A DNA stretch of 64,000 bases from Actinomycetes bacterium (GTDB lineage Bacteria; Actinomycetota; Acidimicrobiia; Acidimicrobiales; Acidimicrobiaceae). Numbering within the stretch: the first letter of the stretch is position 1; each line of letters begins with the position of its first letter. A model generated the notes under the pieces. The model saw only the letters and a list, made by a program, of their open reading frames with translations. It was not told the DNA's origin and ran no database searches. The position numbers were made by a program, and so were the translations under genes. Where the stretch lies: positions 1-64,000 of the forward strand of contig JAKAQR010000008.1 in the NCBI GenBank assembly GCA_021819725.1, read 5' to 3'. Positions 26,513 through 38,106 of this stretch are shown piece after piece.

Positions 26513-29500
26513 TGAGAGCTCCAGTGCTCACAAAATTGATGGAGGGTCTCGGAGAGAAGCTCGATCCCGAGTTGCTCGGTGCTGCACCCGCTGCATCGGC
26601 GGCGATCATGGGCCAACGTGCATCCGGAGGGAGGATGCTGGTGGTCGTGGCAGGTGAGGCCGAAGCTGAGTCGGTCGCCTACGACCTTGCGACGTTGGGG
26701 GATGGCTACCAGAGTTATTGGTTGCCAGCGTGGGACACCGTGCCCTATGAGCGAGTCGCACCATCGATGCGTACGACCGGACGTCGGTTGCGCGCCTTGG
26801 TGGCGTTGCAGGAGGAGTCGCAGTGGCCGGTGGTAGTGACGGCATCGGTACGTGCCGCTCTGCAGCGTCTCGCCCCGAGTGCCCTTGGTCTTGCGTACGT
26901 GATGCTCCGGGTTGGCACGAAACAGTCCCAGGAGACGCTGATCGACTTTCTCGTCCGTGGTGGCTATCTGCGAGAGTCGCAGGTGTCGAGTCCTGGTGAG
27001 TTTGCGGTACGCGGATCGATCGTGGATATTTTCCCGCCAGATCAGGACAACCCGATCCGCGTGGATTTCTTCGATGACGAAATCGATCGTCTCGTCGTCT
27101 TTGATCCGACCTCACAGCTCACGATTACCTCCATCGAGCACTGCGAGGTGCTTCCTGCGAAGGAGGTGCTCATCGATGATCCGTTACGTCGGAGACTTGC
27201 GGAGTTGGCTGAACGGGCTCCAGTCCTTCAGGACCGAATCAGTGAGTTGCTGGCGGGGACGAGTCCAGACCCGGTGGAGAGTCTTCTCCCGTTGTTGCTC
27301 GATCATGAGGCGACGCTCGTTTCAGACCTTCTCGGGGAGGACGATGTCCTGATCATCGCAGGGGGTGCTCTGCTTGAGGCTGAGTCGGTGCGCATCGCTG
27401 CCGATGAGGAGTCGATGACGAATGCGTTGGCACCGACGTGGGGGATCGACGCAACGGACTCTACCGCGGGCCTTCTCGCCCCCTTTGCTCATCTCCGGTC
27501 AAGTGCTGCACGTCGGGTCGAGTTGGTCGATGGTGGTGTCGAGCCCCGGCCGCTTTCGATCGATCACCGCGATATGGCCGGCTTTGTTGAACGCGTTGGT
27601 GCTCTGGTTCGTGGTGGCTGTCGGGTGATGGTGACCGCTGAGTCGCCGGCTCGCCTACGAGCACTCACCGCGACCTTTGCGAGCTTTGATCGTTACCCAG
27701 TGGTACTCACAAGGGAGGCCAGCCCTCCCGAGGCGGCGGGCCTCTATCTTGTGGAGGGGGTACGCCTCTATCACTCCTTCGTCATCGAGGCGGCAAAGCT
27801 CGCGGTGGTGGCCGATGCGGATCTGGTCCGGCCGCTGGCCAATGCACAGCCGAGGCGCCAACGTCCAAGAACGATCACCTCGACATTGGATGACCTCGTA
27901 CCAGGCACCTTGGTGGTGCATGAGACCTATGGTGTGGCACGCTACGAGGGAATCGTCTCGCGGTCCCTCGCAGGGGTTGAACGGGATTATCTGTTGCTCG
28001 AGTTCGGCGGAAAGGACAAGATCTACCTCCCCTCCGATCAGACCGATCGGATCACCCTCTACGTCGGTGGGGAGAACCCAGCTCTCTCACGACTGGGTTC
28101 AAAGGAGTGGAGCCAGCAGGTCAAGAAGGCGCGTAGAGCGGCGAATGAGGTTGCACAGGAGCTTGTAGTCCTCTATCAGAAGCGGCTGATCACCGCTGGC
28201 CATGCGAAGGAGCCTGATACCGTCTGGCAGCAGGAGATGGAGTCAAGTTTTGGCTACGAGCTCACCCCTGATCAGGCCGTCGCTATTGAAGAGACCAAGA
28301 GTGATCTTGAACAGCCGGTCCCAATGGATCGGATGGTCTGTGGTGATGTGGGATTTGGGAAGACGGAGGTAGCCATTCGGGCGGCCTTTAAAACCATCCA
28401 GAGCGGGGCCCAAGTGGCGATCCTTGTCCCGACCACGATCTTGGCCCAACAACACTATGACACCTTCCGTGAACGGTTCGAGCCCTACGGCGTCAAGGTT
28501 GGGTTGTTGTCGCGGTTTGTGAGTCCTCGCGAAGTCAAACGCTTGAAGGAAGAGCTGCGTCTTGGCACCCTTGACTGCCTGGTGGCGACCCATGCGCTGG
28601 TTTCGAAGGAGATTGATTTTCGACGGCTTGGGCTCCTTGTGATCGACGAGGAACAGCGCTTTGGTGTGGCGCACAAGGAGTTCTGGAAGACACGCCATCC
28701 GGATCTCGATGTGCTCACGTTGTCGGCGACTCCGATTCCGCGCACGCTGGAGCTCTCGCTGGTTGGCGTCCGCGATATGTCGCTGTTGCGAACACCACCG
28801 CTCGATCGTCAACCGATCCTGACCCACGTTGGCCCCGATGACGATGCGGCGATCTCAGAGGCGATCCGTCGTGAACTGATCAGGGGTGGTCAGGTGTTTT
28901 ATGTCCATAACCGGGTGCGCGATATCCAGTCGATCGCGCGTAAAGTCGCCGACCTCGTCGGGACGGCGCGGATCCTGGTCGCGCATGGCCAACTCCCCGA
29001 ACACGAGTTGGAGCGAGTTGTCGATGAGTTCTGGCATCGTAAGGCCGACGTTCTTGTCTGTACGACCATCATCGAGAGCGGGATCGACCTTCCATCGGTC
29101 AACACGCTTATCGTGGACCACGCGGAGGATCTCGGGCTCGGACAGCTCCATCAGCTTCGCGGACGGGTCGGTCGTTCGGGGCAACGGGCTTATGCCTACC
29201 TGTTCTACCCTCGGACCAAGCCTCTTTCGGTGATCGCTCTGGAGCGTCTCCGAACGATCGTGGAGAACACCGATCTCGGGGCGGGATACCGCATCGCGAT
29301 GCGTGACCTTGAGCTGCGCGGTGCTGGGTCGTTTCTTGGCGAGCGGCAGTCTGGCCATATGAGCGCGGTGGGCTATGAACTCTACGTGCGTCTGGTCGCG
29401 GAGGCGGTGGCACAGATGAAGGGGGATGAGCGCATCGAGGTGCCCGAGATCAATATCGACCTTCCGATCTCGTACTCGATCCCAGTGGAATACGTGGCCG

Positions 29501-29892
29501 ATGAGGCGGTGCGAATGGATCTCTACCGTCGCCTGGCCATCGCTCGAGATGAGGCGGAGGTAACGGACCTCGCCAGCGAGTTGAGTGACCGATTTGGACC
29601 TCATCCCGGGCAAGTGGTGAACCTCATCGAAATGACGCGGTTAAAGCTTGCGCTGATCGAGCGGGGGGTACGTGAAGTAGGGTCGCGTCGCTCGGCCAAA
29701 ACCGGGACCATGGAGGTCTTTCTCAAGCCGATCCAACTCCGTCCCTCTGAGGAGGTTCGTCTGCGTCGACTCGCTTCCCGTCCAACCTATCGAGGGAGTG
29801 AACAGGAGCTCGTGATCCCCTTTCGACCACGAGACAACCTGCTCGAGGTCGTTCGTGAAGTCGTTCTGGGTCCATCGAATTCGCCGTCGTAG
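26512..29892 (+). CDS. mfd: Transcription-repair coupling factor Mfd
   Basis: The 1126-residue ATP-dependent translocase removes stalled RNA polymerase and recruits UvrA. Domains in order are a UvrB-like N-terminal part (to about 350), the CarD-like RNA-polymerase interaction domain (LVPGTLVVHETYGVARYEG, about 460-530), a RecG-like helicase and the TRCF C-terminal UvrA-interacting domain. Helicase motifs are complete: GDVGFGKTEVAIR (Walker A), IDEEQRFGV (motif II), TLSATPIPRTLEL (III), TTIIESGIDLPSVN (V) and QLRGRVGRSGQRAYAY (VI). It overlaps pth by one base; the SurA-like lipoprotein gene follows. Confidence 0.97.
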   Translation: MRAPVLTKLMEGLGEKLDPELLGAAPAASAAIMGQRASGGRMLVVVAGEAEAESVAYDLATLGDGYQSYWLPAWDTVPYERVAPSMRTTGRRLRALVALQEESQWPVVVTASVRAALQRLAPSALGLAYVMLRVGTKQSQETLIDFLVRGGYLRESQVSSPGEFAVRGSIVDIFPPDQDNPIRVDFFDDEIDRLVVFDPTSQLTITSIEHCEVLPAKEVLIDDPLRRRLAELAERAPVLQDRISELLAGTSPDPVESLLPLLLDHEATLVSDLLGEDDVLIIAGGALLEAESVRIAADEESMTNALAPTWGIDATDSTAGLLAPFAHLRSSAARRVELVDGGVEPRPLSIDHRDMAGFVERVGALVRGGCRVMVTAESPARLRALTATFASFDRYPVVLTREASPPEAAGLYLVEGVRLYHSFVIEAAKLAVVADADLVRPLANAQPRRQRPRTITSTLDDLVPGTLVVHETYGVARYEGIVSRSLAGVERDYLLLEFGGKDKIYLPSDQTDRITLYVGGENPALSRLGSKEWSQQVKKARRAANEVAQELVVLYQKRLITAGHAKEPDTVWQQEMESSFGYELTPDQAVAIEETKSDLEQPVPMDRMVCGDVGFGKTEVAIRAAFKTIQSGAQVAILVPTTILAQQHYDTFRERFEPYGVKVGLLSRFVSPREVKRLKEELRLGTLDCLVATHALVSKEIDFRRLGLLVIDEEQRFGVAHKEFWKTRHPDLDVLTLSATPIPRTLELSLVGVRDMSLLRTPPLDRQPILTHVGPDDDAAISEAIRRELIRGGQVFYVHNRVRDIQSIARKVADLVGTARILVAHGQLPEHELERVVDEFWHRKADVLVCTTIIESGIDLPSVNTLIVDHAEDLGLGQLHQLRGRVGRSGQRAYAYLFYPRTKPLSVIALERLRTIVENTDLGAGYRIAMRDLELRGAGSFLGERQSGHMSAVGYELYVRLVAEAVAQMKGDERIEVPEINIDLPISYSIPVEYVADEAVRMDLYRRLAIARDEAEVTDLASELSDRFGPHPGQVVNLIEMTRLKLALIERGVREVGSRRSAKTGTMEVFLKPIQLRPSEEVRLRRLASRPTYRGSEQELVIPFRPRDNLLEVVREVVLGPSNSPS

Positions 29893-29936
29893 CGCAGGCA
29901 TAGTAGGCTAGGGAAGCTGTGAAGCCAAGGAGGAGT

Positions 29937-30956
29937 ATGTCTCGAAGGTTGTTGAAGTTCCTTCCGCTTGCGTTAGGGTTTGTGCTTGCGAGCTGTTCGA
30001 CTATTGGTTATGCCGCAAAGGTGGGTCCACAGACGATCTCCAATAGCCAGCTCCATACGGAGCTGCGCGAGGTCTCGTCAAACTCGGCTTTTGATGCGCT
30101 GCTCTCCAAGAACAAGTCACCTGTCTTTGGACCAGACAAGAAGAGCTACACCACGTTGTTTGTCGATAATATTTTGAATCGGCGTATCACGATCGATCGT
30201 ATTCTCCAAGCCGAGCACCGACTCAACATCACGCCGACTCCGCTGGAGGCACAGCTGGCGAAGGTACTCACGGTCCAATCGGTCGGCTCTCAGTCCACCT
30301 TCGCTGCCTTCCCGAAGACCTATCAGGCACAGTTAGTCAGTGATACGCGAGCTATCGTCGCCATGGAGGCCTACTTGGCGAAGGTGAATCTGAGCACAGC
30401 CGGCGTCCACGCCTACTATGCGAGTCATCACGGCAGCTTTGTTGACGTCTGTTCCTCAGAGATCCTTGAGACCTCACCCCTTGAGGCGGACGCTGTACTC
30501 GCCAAGATCAGAGGGGGTCTCTCATTCGCGGCCGCCGCTAACCAGTACTCCGAGGACAAGAGTAGTCAAGCCAGTGGCGGTGCCGTCGGTTGTGGAACCA
30601 TCTCCCAATACGAGCAAGTCCTCGGGGCCAACTATACCCACGCGATAGAGACCTTGCCGATCGGTAAAGCGTCGCTTCCGGTGCAGATTAGCCAAGGGTG
30701 GTCGATCGTCGAGGTCACTTCTCGTACGCTGATTCCTTTCCATGCCGCTGAACTGAGTGCCGCCAACGATGAGCTCGGGCACGGTTCAGTGTTACTGAAC
30801 GACTTTCTCGCTCGCGACTCCAAATCACAGACGCTCAAGGTCAACCCTGAATACGGTCGTGTCAAGGATGTCGGCGGTGTCCTTCAGGTGGCACCGAGCA
30901 AGGGACCAAGTCCCAAAGCGTTGAGCCAGTACTTTACTCCAGGGCTCGCAAGGTAA
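29937..30956 (+). CDS. SurA/PrsA-like peptidyl-prolyl isomerase lipoprotein
   Basis: ATG 29937 follows AAGGAGG and gives 339 residues; GTG 29919 is an alternative. It has a lipoprotein signal ending in FVLASC. A helical chaperone part contains SNSQLHTELREVSSN, and a parvulin-type isomerase domain covers about residues 155-260 (CSSEILETSPLEADAVLAKI, LSFAAAANQYSED, GGAVGCGTISQY, LPVQISQGWSIVEVTSR). It should help exported proteins fold at the outer membrane face. It lies directly after mfd and is convergent with the molybdenum hydroxylase gene. In M. tuberculosis a different lipoprotein (LpqU) sits near this place. Confidence 0.82.
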   Translation: MSRRLLKFLPLALGFVLASCSTIGYAAKVGPQTISNSQLHTELREVSSNSAFDALLSKNKSPVFGPDKKSYTTLFVDNILNRRITIDRILQAEHRLNITPTPLEAQLAKVLTVQSVGSQSTFAAFPKTYQAQLVSDTRAIVAMEAYLAKVNLSTAGVHAYYASHHGSFVDVCSSEILETSPLEADAVLAKIRGGLSFAAAANQYSEDKSSQASGGAVGCGTISQYEQVLGANYTHAIETLPIGKASLPVQISQGWSIVEVTSRTLIPFHAAELSAANDELGHGSVLLNDFLARDSKSQTLKVNPEYGRVKDVGGVLQVAPSKGPSPKALSQYFTPGLAR

Positions 30957-31066
30957 CCAACGTGTGAGCACTGTTCGGTGTCAGACCTTTCGATGAGGGT
31001 TGGGCGGTGTCCGTCGAGAGGAGCAAGACGGAGGAGCCCCGGTTGACCCGGCGCGGCGCATCGCCC

Positions 31067-33370
31067 TTATGCGCGCTCGGTGGCAGGCATCGTCGCTGTG
31101 GCAGGCATTGTCCCGGTGGCTGGCATCGTCGTCGCAATGGCGCGGTAGACCTGTTGGGGGCTCATGGGTAAGTTGATATGCCGGATCCCGAGGTGGGCCA
31201 GGGCATCGATGACGGCATTCCAGACGGCAGGCGTCGCCCCGATCGTGCCAGATTCTCCGATCCCCTTTGCGCCCAGTGGATTCATGAAGGTCGGCGTTTC
31301 TTGGTGGAAGAGATCGAATGAGGGTAGCTCGGCGGCTGAGATGATCGAGTAGTCCGCAAAGTTGGGTGTGAGCGGAGTGCCATCGGATCCGTACTGGAAC
31401 TCTTCGAGGAGCGCCTGAGCGACTCCTTGGGCGATGCCCCCGTGGAGCTGTCCCTCCGCGAGCAGCGGGTTAAGGATCCTGCCAGCGTCGTCGACCGCGC
31501 GCAAGCTGATCAGGTGCACCTTGCCGGTTTCGAGATCGACCTCGACGACTGCAAGGTGTGCTCCAAAGGGGTAGGTCGCATCTGCTGGTGCGAAGTCCAA
31601 GGTGACGTCGAGTGGTTGGTCCAGCTCGCGTGCTCGCCGTGCCAGGGTTGGCCAATCGAGGGTGGTAGAGGGGCTACCGTGGACGGAGGCGCCATCGGCA
31701 TTGAGTCTGATGTCGGCCTCGCTAGCCTCGAGGGTCGCGGCGGCTACCTGCTTGGCACGGATACTGAGTTCATGGGCAGCGCCAGAGACGGCAGCACCAC
31801 CTGTTTGGAGTGATCGCGAACCAAAGGTACCCACGCCGCGGGGAACCAGATCGGTGTCGCCGGTGATGATGTGCACCTGGTCGAGATCGACTCCTAGTTC
31901 ATCGGCGACGAGCATGGACCAGGCGGTGGCGTGCCCTTGCCCATGGGGTGAAGTGCCCGAGTAGGCGACGATGGCGCCATCATCTTGGACCTCGACTCGA
32001 CCATACTCACTCGACCCGCCCCCATTGGTGACCTCGACGTACACGGCGATTCCAACTCCAAGTTGCAAGGGGGCTGCGCTGGCTCTGCGCCGTCGCTGTT
32101 CGTCGCGGAGTTGTGTATAGCCGCCACGTTCGCAGAGCTCGCCAAGGGCCCTGGAGTAGTCGCCGACGTCGTAGTTGGCACCGGTTGGTGTGGTGAGAGG
32201 GAAGGCCTCCTGGGGGATGAGGTTGCGTAATCGTAGCTCAACGGGATCCATGGCTAGTTCGGCGGCGAGGCGATCCATCATGCGTTCGATGGCTGCAGCG
32301 GCCTCTGGCCGCCCAGCTCCGCGATAGGCCGAGATCGGGGTGGTGTTGGTGGCGACCGATACGTAGGAGGTCTCTACGTTGGGAATGACGTAGGTCCCGG
32401 GCGCCATGAGGCAGGTGAGGGTGGGGAGCAGTGCCCCGAAGGCAGGATAGGCACCGCTGTCTTGGACGATGCGCATGCGATATCCCACGAGCTTGCCCTC
32501 CTTGGTCGCTCCGAGCTCAAGGTACTGGATTTGGGCTCGTCCATGGACGAGCCCAACCATCGAGCGGGTACGGTCCTCATGCCACGTGATTGGTTGCTTG
32601 AGTTTGAGTGCCGCCGCAGCGATGGCGACGTCCTCTGGGTAAACCGTTACCTTAGCGCCAAAGCCTCCGCCGACATCCTGGGCCCGCACGACGATGCTCG
32701 ATTCGTCGATATTGAGACACTTCAGCAGAGTTCTTCGCAGTCCATGTGCCGATTGGGTTGAGGAGTAGACCACGAGGCGACCGTCTGGCGTAGGGACCGC
32801 GGCCATCGCTCGTGTCTCAAGCGAGCAGGGAGCGAGACGCTGGTTGATGAGCCGTTCGGTGACGACCACATCGGCATCGGCGAAGAGATCTGAGTTGGAG
32901 ACACCGGGACTCTTGGCAAAAACGTTTGTGGCCCCAGGGAAGAGAGCCACGAGATCCTCCATCGACTGCTCGGGATCGACCAGGGCCTCGAGCGGGTCAA
33001 AGTCGGCATAGACGAGTTCAGCTCCGTCAAAGGCGGCCTGTGGCGTCTCTGCGAGGACGAGCGCATAGGGTTCGCCCACATACCGTACGCGCTCGGTGGC
33101 GAGCACCGGACGGGCACACTCTGGTCGGTCCGGTATGGCTGGTGCGATGGGGTTGACGTCAAGGTCCGTTCCGCAAAGGACATGGTGCACCCCGGGTAGG
33201 GCAAGGGCATCCTCGGCGTTGACGCGCGTGAAGGTCGCATGGGCAAAAGGCGAGGTGACAAAGCAGGCGTATAGTGCGTGATCGAGGTCGAGGTTGGCGA
33301 CGTAGCGACCCTCTCCACGCAAGAGCGCAGGGTCTTCTTTTCTGATGACGCGACTACCGAGAATACTCAC
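31067..33370 (-). CDS. Xanthine dehydrogenase/CO dehydrogenase-family molybdenum large subunit
   Basis: This 767-residue protein is the molybdopterin-binding subunit of a molybdenum hydroxylase. Domains are a short Ald_Xan_dh a/b region at the start (SRVIRKEDPALLRGEGRYVAN) and the Moco-binding remainder with AQDVGGGFGAKV, TSPHGQGHATAW and the catalytic Glu in GIGESGTIG (near residue 705). The active-site loop reads SAYRGAGRPE (near 345), the form II type, not the AYXCSFR of true CO dehydrogenase. The medium (FAD) and small (2Fe-2S) subunits usually encoded beside it are absent, so its partner subunits must lie elsewhere or it is an orphan. The tail has three MPAT repeats. Confidence 0.85.
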   Translation of the reverse strand: MSILGSRVIRKEDPALLRGEGRYVANLDLDHALYACFVTSPFAHATFTRVNAEDALALPGVHHVLCGTDLDVNPIAPAIPDRPECARPVLATERVRYVGEPYALVLAETPQAAFDGAELVYADFDPLEALVDPEQSMEDLVALFPGATNVFAKSPGVSNSDLFADADVVVTERLINQRLAPCSLETRAMAAVPTPDGRLVVYSSTQSAHGLRRTLLKCLNIDESSIVVRAQDVGGGFGAKVTVYPEDVAIAAAALKLKQPITWHEDRTRSMVGLVHGRAQIQYLELGATKEGKLVGYRMRIVQDSGAYPAFGALLPTLTCLMAPGTYVIPNVETSYVSVATNTTPISAYRGAGRPEAAAAIERMMDRLAAELAMDPVELRLRNLIPQEAFPLTTPTGANYDVGDYSRALGELCERGGYTQLRDEQRRRRASAAPLQLGVGIAVYVEVTNGGGSSEYGRVEVQDDGAIVAYSGTSPHGQGHATAWSMLVADELGVDLDQVHIITGDTDLVPRGVGTFGSRSLQTGGAAVSGAAHELSIRAKQVAAATLEASEADIRLNADGASVHGSPSTTLDWPTLARRARELDQPLDVTLDFAPADATYPFGAHLAVVEVDLETGKVHLISLRAVDDAGRILNPLLAEGQLHGGIAQGVAQALLEEFQYGSDGTPLTPNFADYSIISAAELPSFDLFHQETPTFMNPLGAKGIGESGTIGATPAVWNAVIDALAHLGIRHINLPMSPQQVYRAIATTMPATGTMPATATMPATERA
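31080..31133 (-). repeat. Three 18-base tandem repeats encoding MPAT units
   Basis: Three near-identical 18-base units in a row encode the C-terminal tail (MPATGT, MPATAT, MPATER) of the molybdenum hydroxylase subunit. The units differ at a few positions, so they are an imperfect minisatellite-like expansion inside the coding frame. Confidence 0.8.
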
Positions 33371-33514
33371 CGGAGCGATTTCCTTTCTTGTTGGGGACGG
33401 AACGTTTGCGGCATCCGAAGGGGTTGTTGGCGCGGAACGGGGATCGGTCTTTGGTGTCGTCTGCGTGAGTGGGCTGACAAGACCGTAACAGCGTTGCAGG
33501 TCTTGTGGTGATCG

Positions 33515-35139
<1,625 letters not shown>

Positions 35140-35205
35140 TTAGCATCCCGGGACGGCGCGAGCATCATCGGCCACGTCGCTGGTCGTTGGCTATGTACGA
35201 CAGGC

Positions 35206-36516
35206 TTACGAAGGCAGGAGTCCCTCAAGGGCACGGGCAGCGTGGCGAAGGGTCTCCTCAAGATCGACACCGTTGCCGAGCGCGGTCAGGGCCGCGACGA
35301 CGAGGTCGTTGGAGCCTGGCCCAGAGACGACGGAGTCGTGCACACTGTTGCGGATGTCGTCTGGTTCGTACCCGAGCCCGGTGACCCTTCGATACGCCTT
35401 CTGAAGTCGTAGTGCACCAGGCAAGGCCTCGGGCACCTGGGCGGGTGCCGCACCCTTGCGTTCCTCAGCCTTGATCGTCTCCCAGTTGGCGACGACCTGT
35501 TCTGCGGAGTCGACGTCGATGTCACCAAAGACATGGGGGTGACGACGCACCAGCTTTGTGCGAAGGGCGGCTGCAACCGATGCAAGCGTAAAATCACCGG
35601 CCTCGTTGCCGATCTCGGTATGCATGAGCACTTGGAGGAGGAGGTCACCGAGCTCCTCCTCCAAGTGAGTAACGAGCAGCGGATCCTCGTCAGTAGAGAG
35701 CTCAAGGTCATCGATGGCCTGTACTACCTCGTGCGCCTCCTCAAGGAGGTGTCGTGCCAGTGAGCGGTGGGTCTGTTCGGCGTCCCATGGGCACTCTTGT
35801 CGCAGCCGGTGGACGATGCTGATCAGGGAGGTCAGTTCGGCAAAGGGGGCTCCAAGGCCGGTGATCAGGAGACTGGTCAGATGGTCACACGTTTGGAGTG
35901 CGGTACTCGTCTCGTCGACAACAAGCACTCGCTCATCGGGTAGTCCGAGATGAAAGAGCATCGTTACCTCTCCGCCGCGTTCGGTGGCCTTGGCGGTGAC
36001 CTCGGTCGCGATCATCGGATCAAAACATTGCAGGGCGAGGAGTGTGTCGCTCTCGATCGGGAAATCCGTTAACAGATCGATGGCATCGACGATCTTGAGC
36101 CCATCGATGGGATCGATGTGGAGGCGCAAGGCGGCGTAGTCAAGGAGCCCCAGTCCATCTCCGATCTCGACGTCGATGCCAGGCTCTTTGAGGAGGAGCT
36201 GTACACTTCGTTCGCCGATGGCTGGAGAGCCGGGGACGACGTAGGCAATGCGGGTATTACCGGCGACTGTGCTGAGATCCAGCAGTCGCTCCACGATGCG
36301 AGGATAGAGATCATCGAAGTTTTGGCTCTGATCGTAGAGGTCATCACAACTCAGGATCGGTACAGACGGGTCAACTACCGCAGTGAGTGCCTCCGAGAGA
36401 CCTGGGTGGCGCAGGGTCCTACAGACGATGGTGGTACACCCGTCGAGGGGGGCAACGAGATTCTGCGGTATCGTCGTGGCGATTCCAGCTCCAATAAGGA
36501 CAATGGTGGATTGCAT
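35206..36516 (-). CDS. mazG: MazG-type NTP pyrophosphohydrolase with N-terminal tetrapyrrole-methylase-like domain
   Basis: The 436-residue protein joins two domains, as in Bacillus YabN. The N-terminal 215 residues resemble a tetrapyrrole (SAM-dependent) methylase fold (IVLIGAGIATTIPQ, RIAYVVPGSPAIGERSVQLL). The C-terminal MazG domain carries the Mg-binding LLEEAHEVVQAID and HLEEELGDLLLQVLMH helices, and WETIKAEERKG. MazG hydrolyses aberrant or excess NTPs. The GxGPGxxxxLT loop of active methylases is replaced by IGAGIATTIP, so methyl transfer is doubtful. It lies 103 bases upstream of eno on the same strand, the conserved mazG-eno-ftsB order. Confidence 0.9.
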   Translation of the reverse strand: MQSTIVLIGAGIATTIPQNLVAPLDGCTTIVCRTLRHPGLSEALTAVVDPSVPILSCDDLYDQSQNFDDLYPRIVERLLDLSTVAGNTRIAYVVPGSPAIGERSVQLLLKEPGIDVEIGDGLGLLDYAALRLHIDPIDGLKIVDAIDLLTDFPIESDTLLALQCFDPMIATEVTAKATERGGEVTMLFHLGLPDERVLVVDETSTALQTCDHLTSLLITGLGAPFAELTSLISIVHRLRQECPWDAEQTHRSLARHLLEEAHEVVQAIDDLELSTDEDPLLVTHLEEELGDLLLQVLMHTEIGNEAGDFTLASVAAALRTKLVRRHPHVFGDIDVDSAEQVVANWETIKAEERKGAAPAQVPEALPGALRLQKAYRRVTGLGYEPDDIRNSVHDSVVSGPGSNDLVVAALTALGNGVDLEETLRHAARALEGLLPS

Positions 36517-36852
36517 ACCACCAGGCTACTGCCTTGAATGGGCGTAGGGTGACCGAGTTGTGCCCGGCTCGGACCACGAAGGGAGTTCATATTCACAGAG
36601 TTGTCAGGGCATCGCTCAGTTCGCACGATGAGACGTGATGGCGTTCAAGAACCGACGCCCCACCAAGGCACTGCGTGGTTCTGCAGGTCGTCTTTGCTGT
36701 GCAGGAAACCCAACAGGTGCTCGCGGGCCAGCCGCTCCCCTCGTTCCATCATCAGGCACCATCTAGCAACTCGCCTCTGGCTGCGAGGCTCTCTGAGGAG
36801 ACGAGTTGTGTGGCGGTGGGGCGCGGTCATTGTGGACATGGGGACTCGCCGA
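36517..36852. other. Short gene-poor stretch between mazG and the lipoprotein gene
   Basis: A 64-codon minus-strand frame (36645-36839) begins 14 bases after the lipoprotein stop and carries RLAREHLLGFLHSKDDLQ. It lacks a ribosome site and matches nothing known, so it is not called. No hairpin or promoter of note was recognised. Confidence 0.3.
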
Positions 36853-38106
36853 CTATGTCCGCGTTGTGGACGGAAACACTTGGACCCAGTGTCGACCTGC
36901 GTTGGTTGTAGCCCAGACGATGGGGTGGAGGCGATGGTGGCTGAATTTGGAGACGGTTAAAAAGCCGTGCCTCAGCGAGACAAACGCAAGGGTTGATCCA
37001 CCGAGAGCAAATTGGGGTGTGACGATCGGGGCAACCGTGACAAAATCGGCACCGCCATCGGTGGTGCGTTCCAGGGCAGCCCCGGTCTCTCGTTGATTGA
37101 CGACCAGCCGGCAGGCAGTTTGGGCGTTCACGGGTGCAAAGGCATCTCCGCTCGTCCCTGATGGCCACCAAAACCTGGTGAAGTGACCGGTGAACGTCTC
37201 GGCACGGAGCTCACTGACGAGCATTCCTGTCGGACAGCTTGCCCAGATTGTCGGGGTACGGAGATGGAGCGTGCAGGCCGTGACGGAGTCAAGGGATGGC
37301 CGCACCAGATCCACGATCGGTGCATTTCTCGAACGACTCAATAACAATTGCGCAGAGGCGGTTCGTGGTCCTGTCGGGTCTGCAACGACGATCACGGTGG
37401 ATCCCTGTGCCGCAAGAGAGGGCTGTTCCAAGAAGGGGTATGGCAGCTTTGGCAGCGGGAGCTGGGTCGTCATCACCCGATGAGAGACGAGCGATCGGCG
37501 CTCGAGGGCATAGCGACTACACGCATTGGCACCATCACGATCCTGACAGACGCCCACGAGCGCGACGAGGGAGTGGGTGGTGAAGGCGACATCGAGCACC
37601 TGATCATGCGAGGTGTCCACCATCTCCCACCGATCTCCACCATCGGTGGTGAGGTAGAGCTTGGTCTGGATCGACTTCGTCCGGTATTGGGTGAAGAGCG
37701 CAGCACCTTCCTGGCCATTTGCAAAGCGATAGCTAGCGACAACGGTGCCGTGTGTTGGGCTGAATCCAAAGCGCTTGAGGATGACCGTCTCCCAGCCCTC
37801 GGGGCGCAGGTTGGAGTTCAACATACTCGTGGCAAGAGCCGGACAAGAAGCTCGAAGACAGGCGGCGGTGCCCACCACTACGATACGGGTGCCGGTTTGG
37901 GCAATGACGCTTTGGGTGGCTTGGAAGCTCGTCGAGATGCCCGGAGTGACCTCGCCAATGATGGATGTTGGGATCGGTGAGCTGCGTGCTGGAGTGGGGG
38001 ACTGTGATGTCGTTATGGACCCGCCACACGCCGCAAGCATGAACGTGCTGAGCACGGTGCTGATGACCCATGCCCGCCAGCGCATGGGTCCAAGTTGATG
38101 CGACAT
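36853..38106 (-). CDS. Exported lipoprotein with beta-propeller-like repeats
   Basis: From ATG 38106 (38085 is an alternative) the 417-residue protein has a lipoprotein signal ending in FMLAACGG. The mature part has Asp-box-like strand turns, for example LYLTTDGGDRWEMV, LERTTDGGADFVTV and WATTNAGRHWVQVF. This is the pattern of BNR/Ycf48-like propellers, as in the lipoprotein at 465-2273. Cys pairs at several positions might form disulfides. It lies upstream of mazG with 336 bases between, so co-transcription is uncertain. The function is unknown; a surface structural or binding role is inferred from the fold type only. Confidence 0.7.
   Translation of the reverse strand: MSHQLGPMRWRAWVISTVLSTFMLAACGGSITTSQSPTPARSSPIPTSIIGEVTPGISTSFQATQSVIAQTGTRIVVVGTAACLRASCPALATSMLNSNLRPEGWETVILKRFGFSPTHGTVVASYRFANGQEGAALFTQYRTKSIQTKLYLTTDGGDRWEMVDTSHDQVLDVAFTTHSLVALVGVCQDRDGANACSRYALERRSLVSHRVMTTQLPLPKLPYPFLEQPSLAAQGSTVIVVADPTGPRTASAQLLLSRSRNAPIVDLVRPSLDSVTACTLHLRTPTIWASCPTGMLVSELRAETFTGHFTRFWWPSGTSGDAFAPVNAQTACRLVVNQRETGAALERTTDGGADFVTVAPIVTPQFALGGSTLAFVSLRHGFLTVSKFSHHRLHPIVWATTNAGRHWVQVFPSTTRT

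Noticed and set aside
36860..36920. CxxC...CxxC pattern in the plus-strand frame at 36601-36960 (zinc ribbon?)
   Set aside because: It lies opposite the end of a real lipoprotein gene, the frame has no ribosome site, and the rest is unlike a protein.
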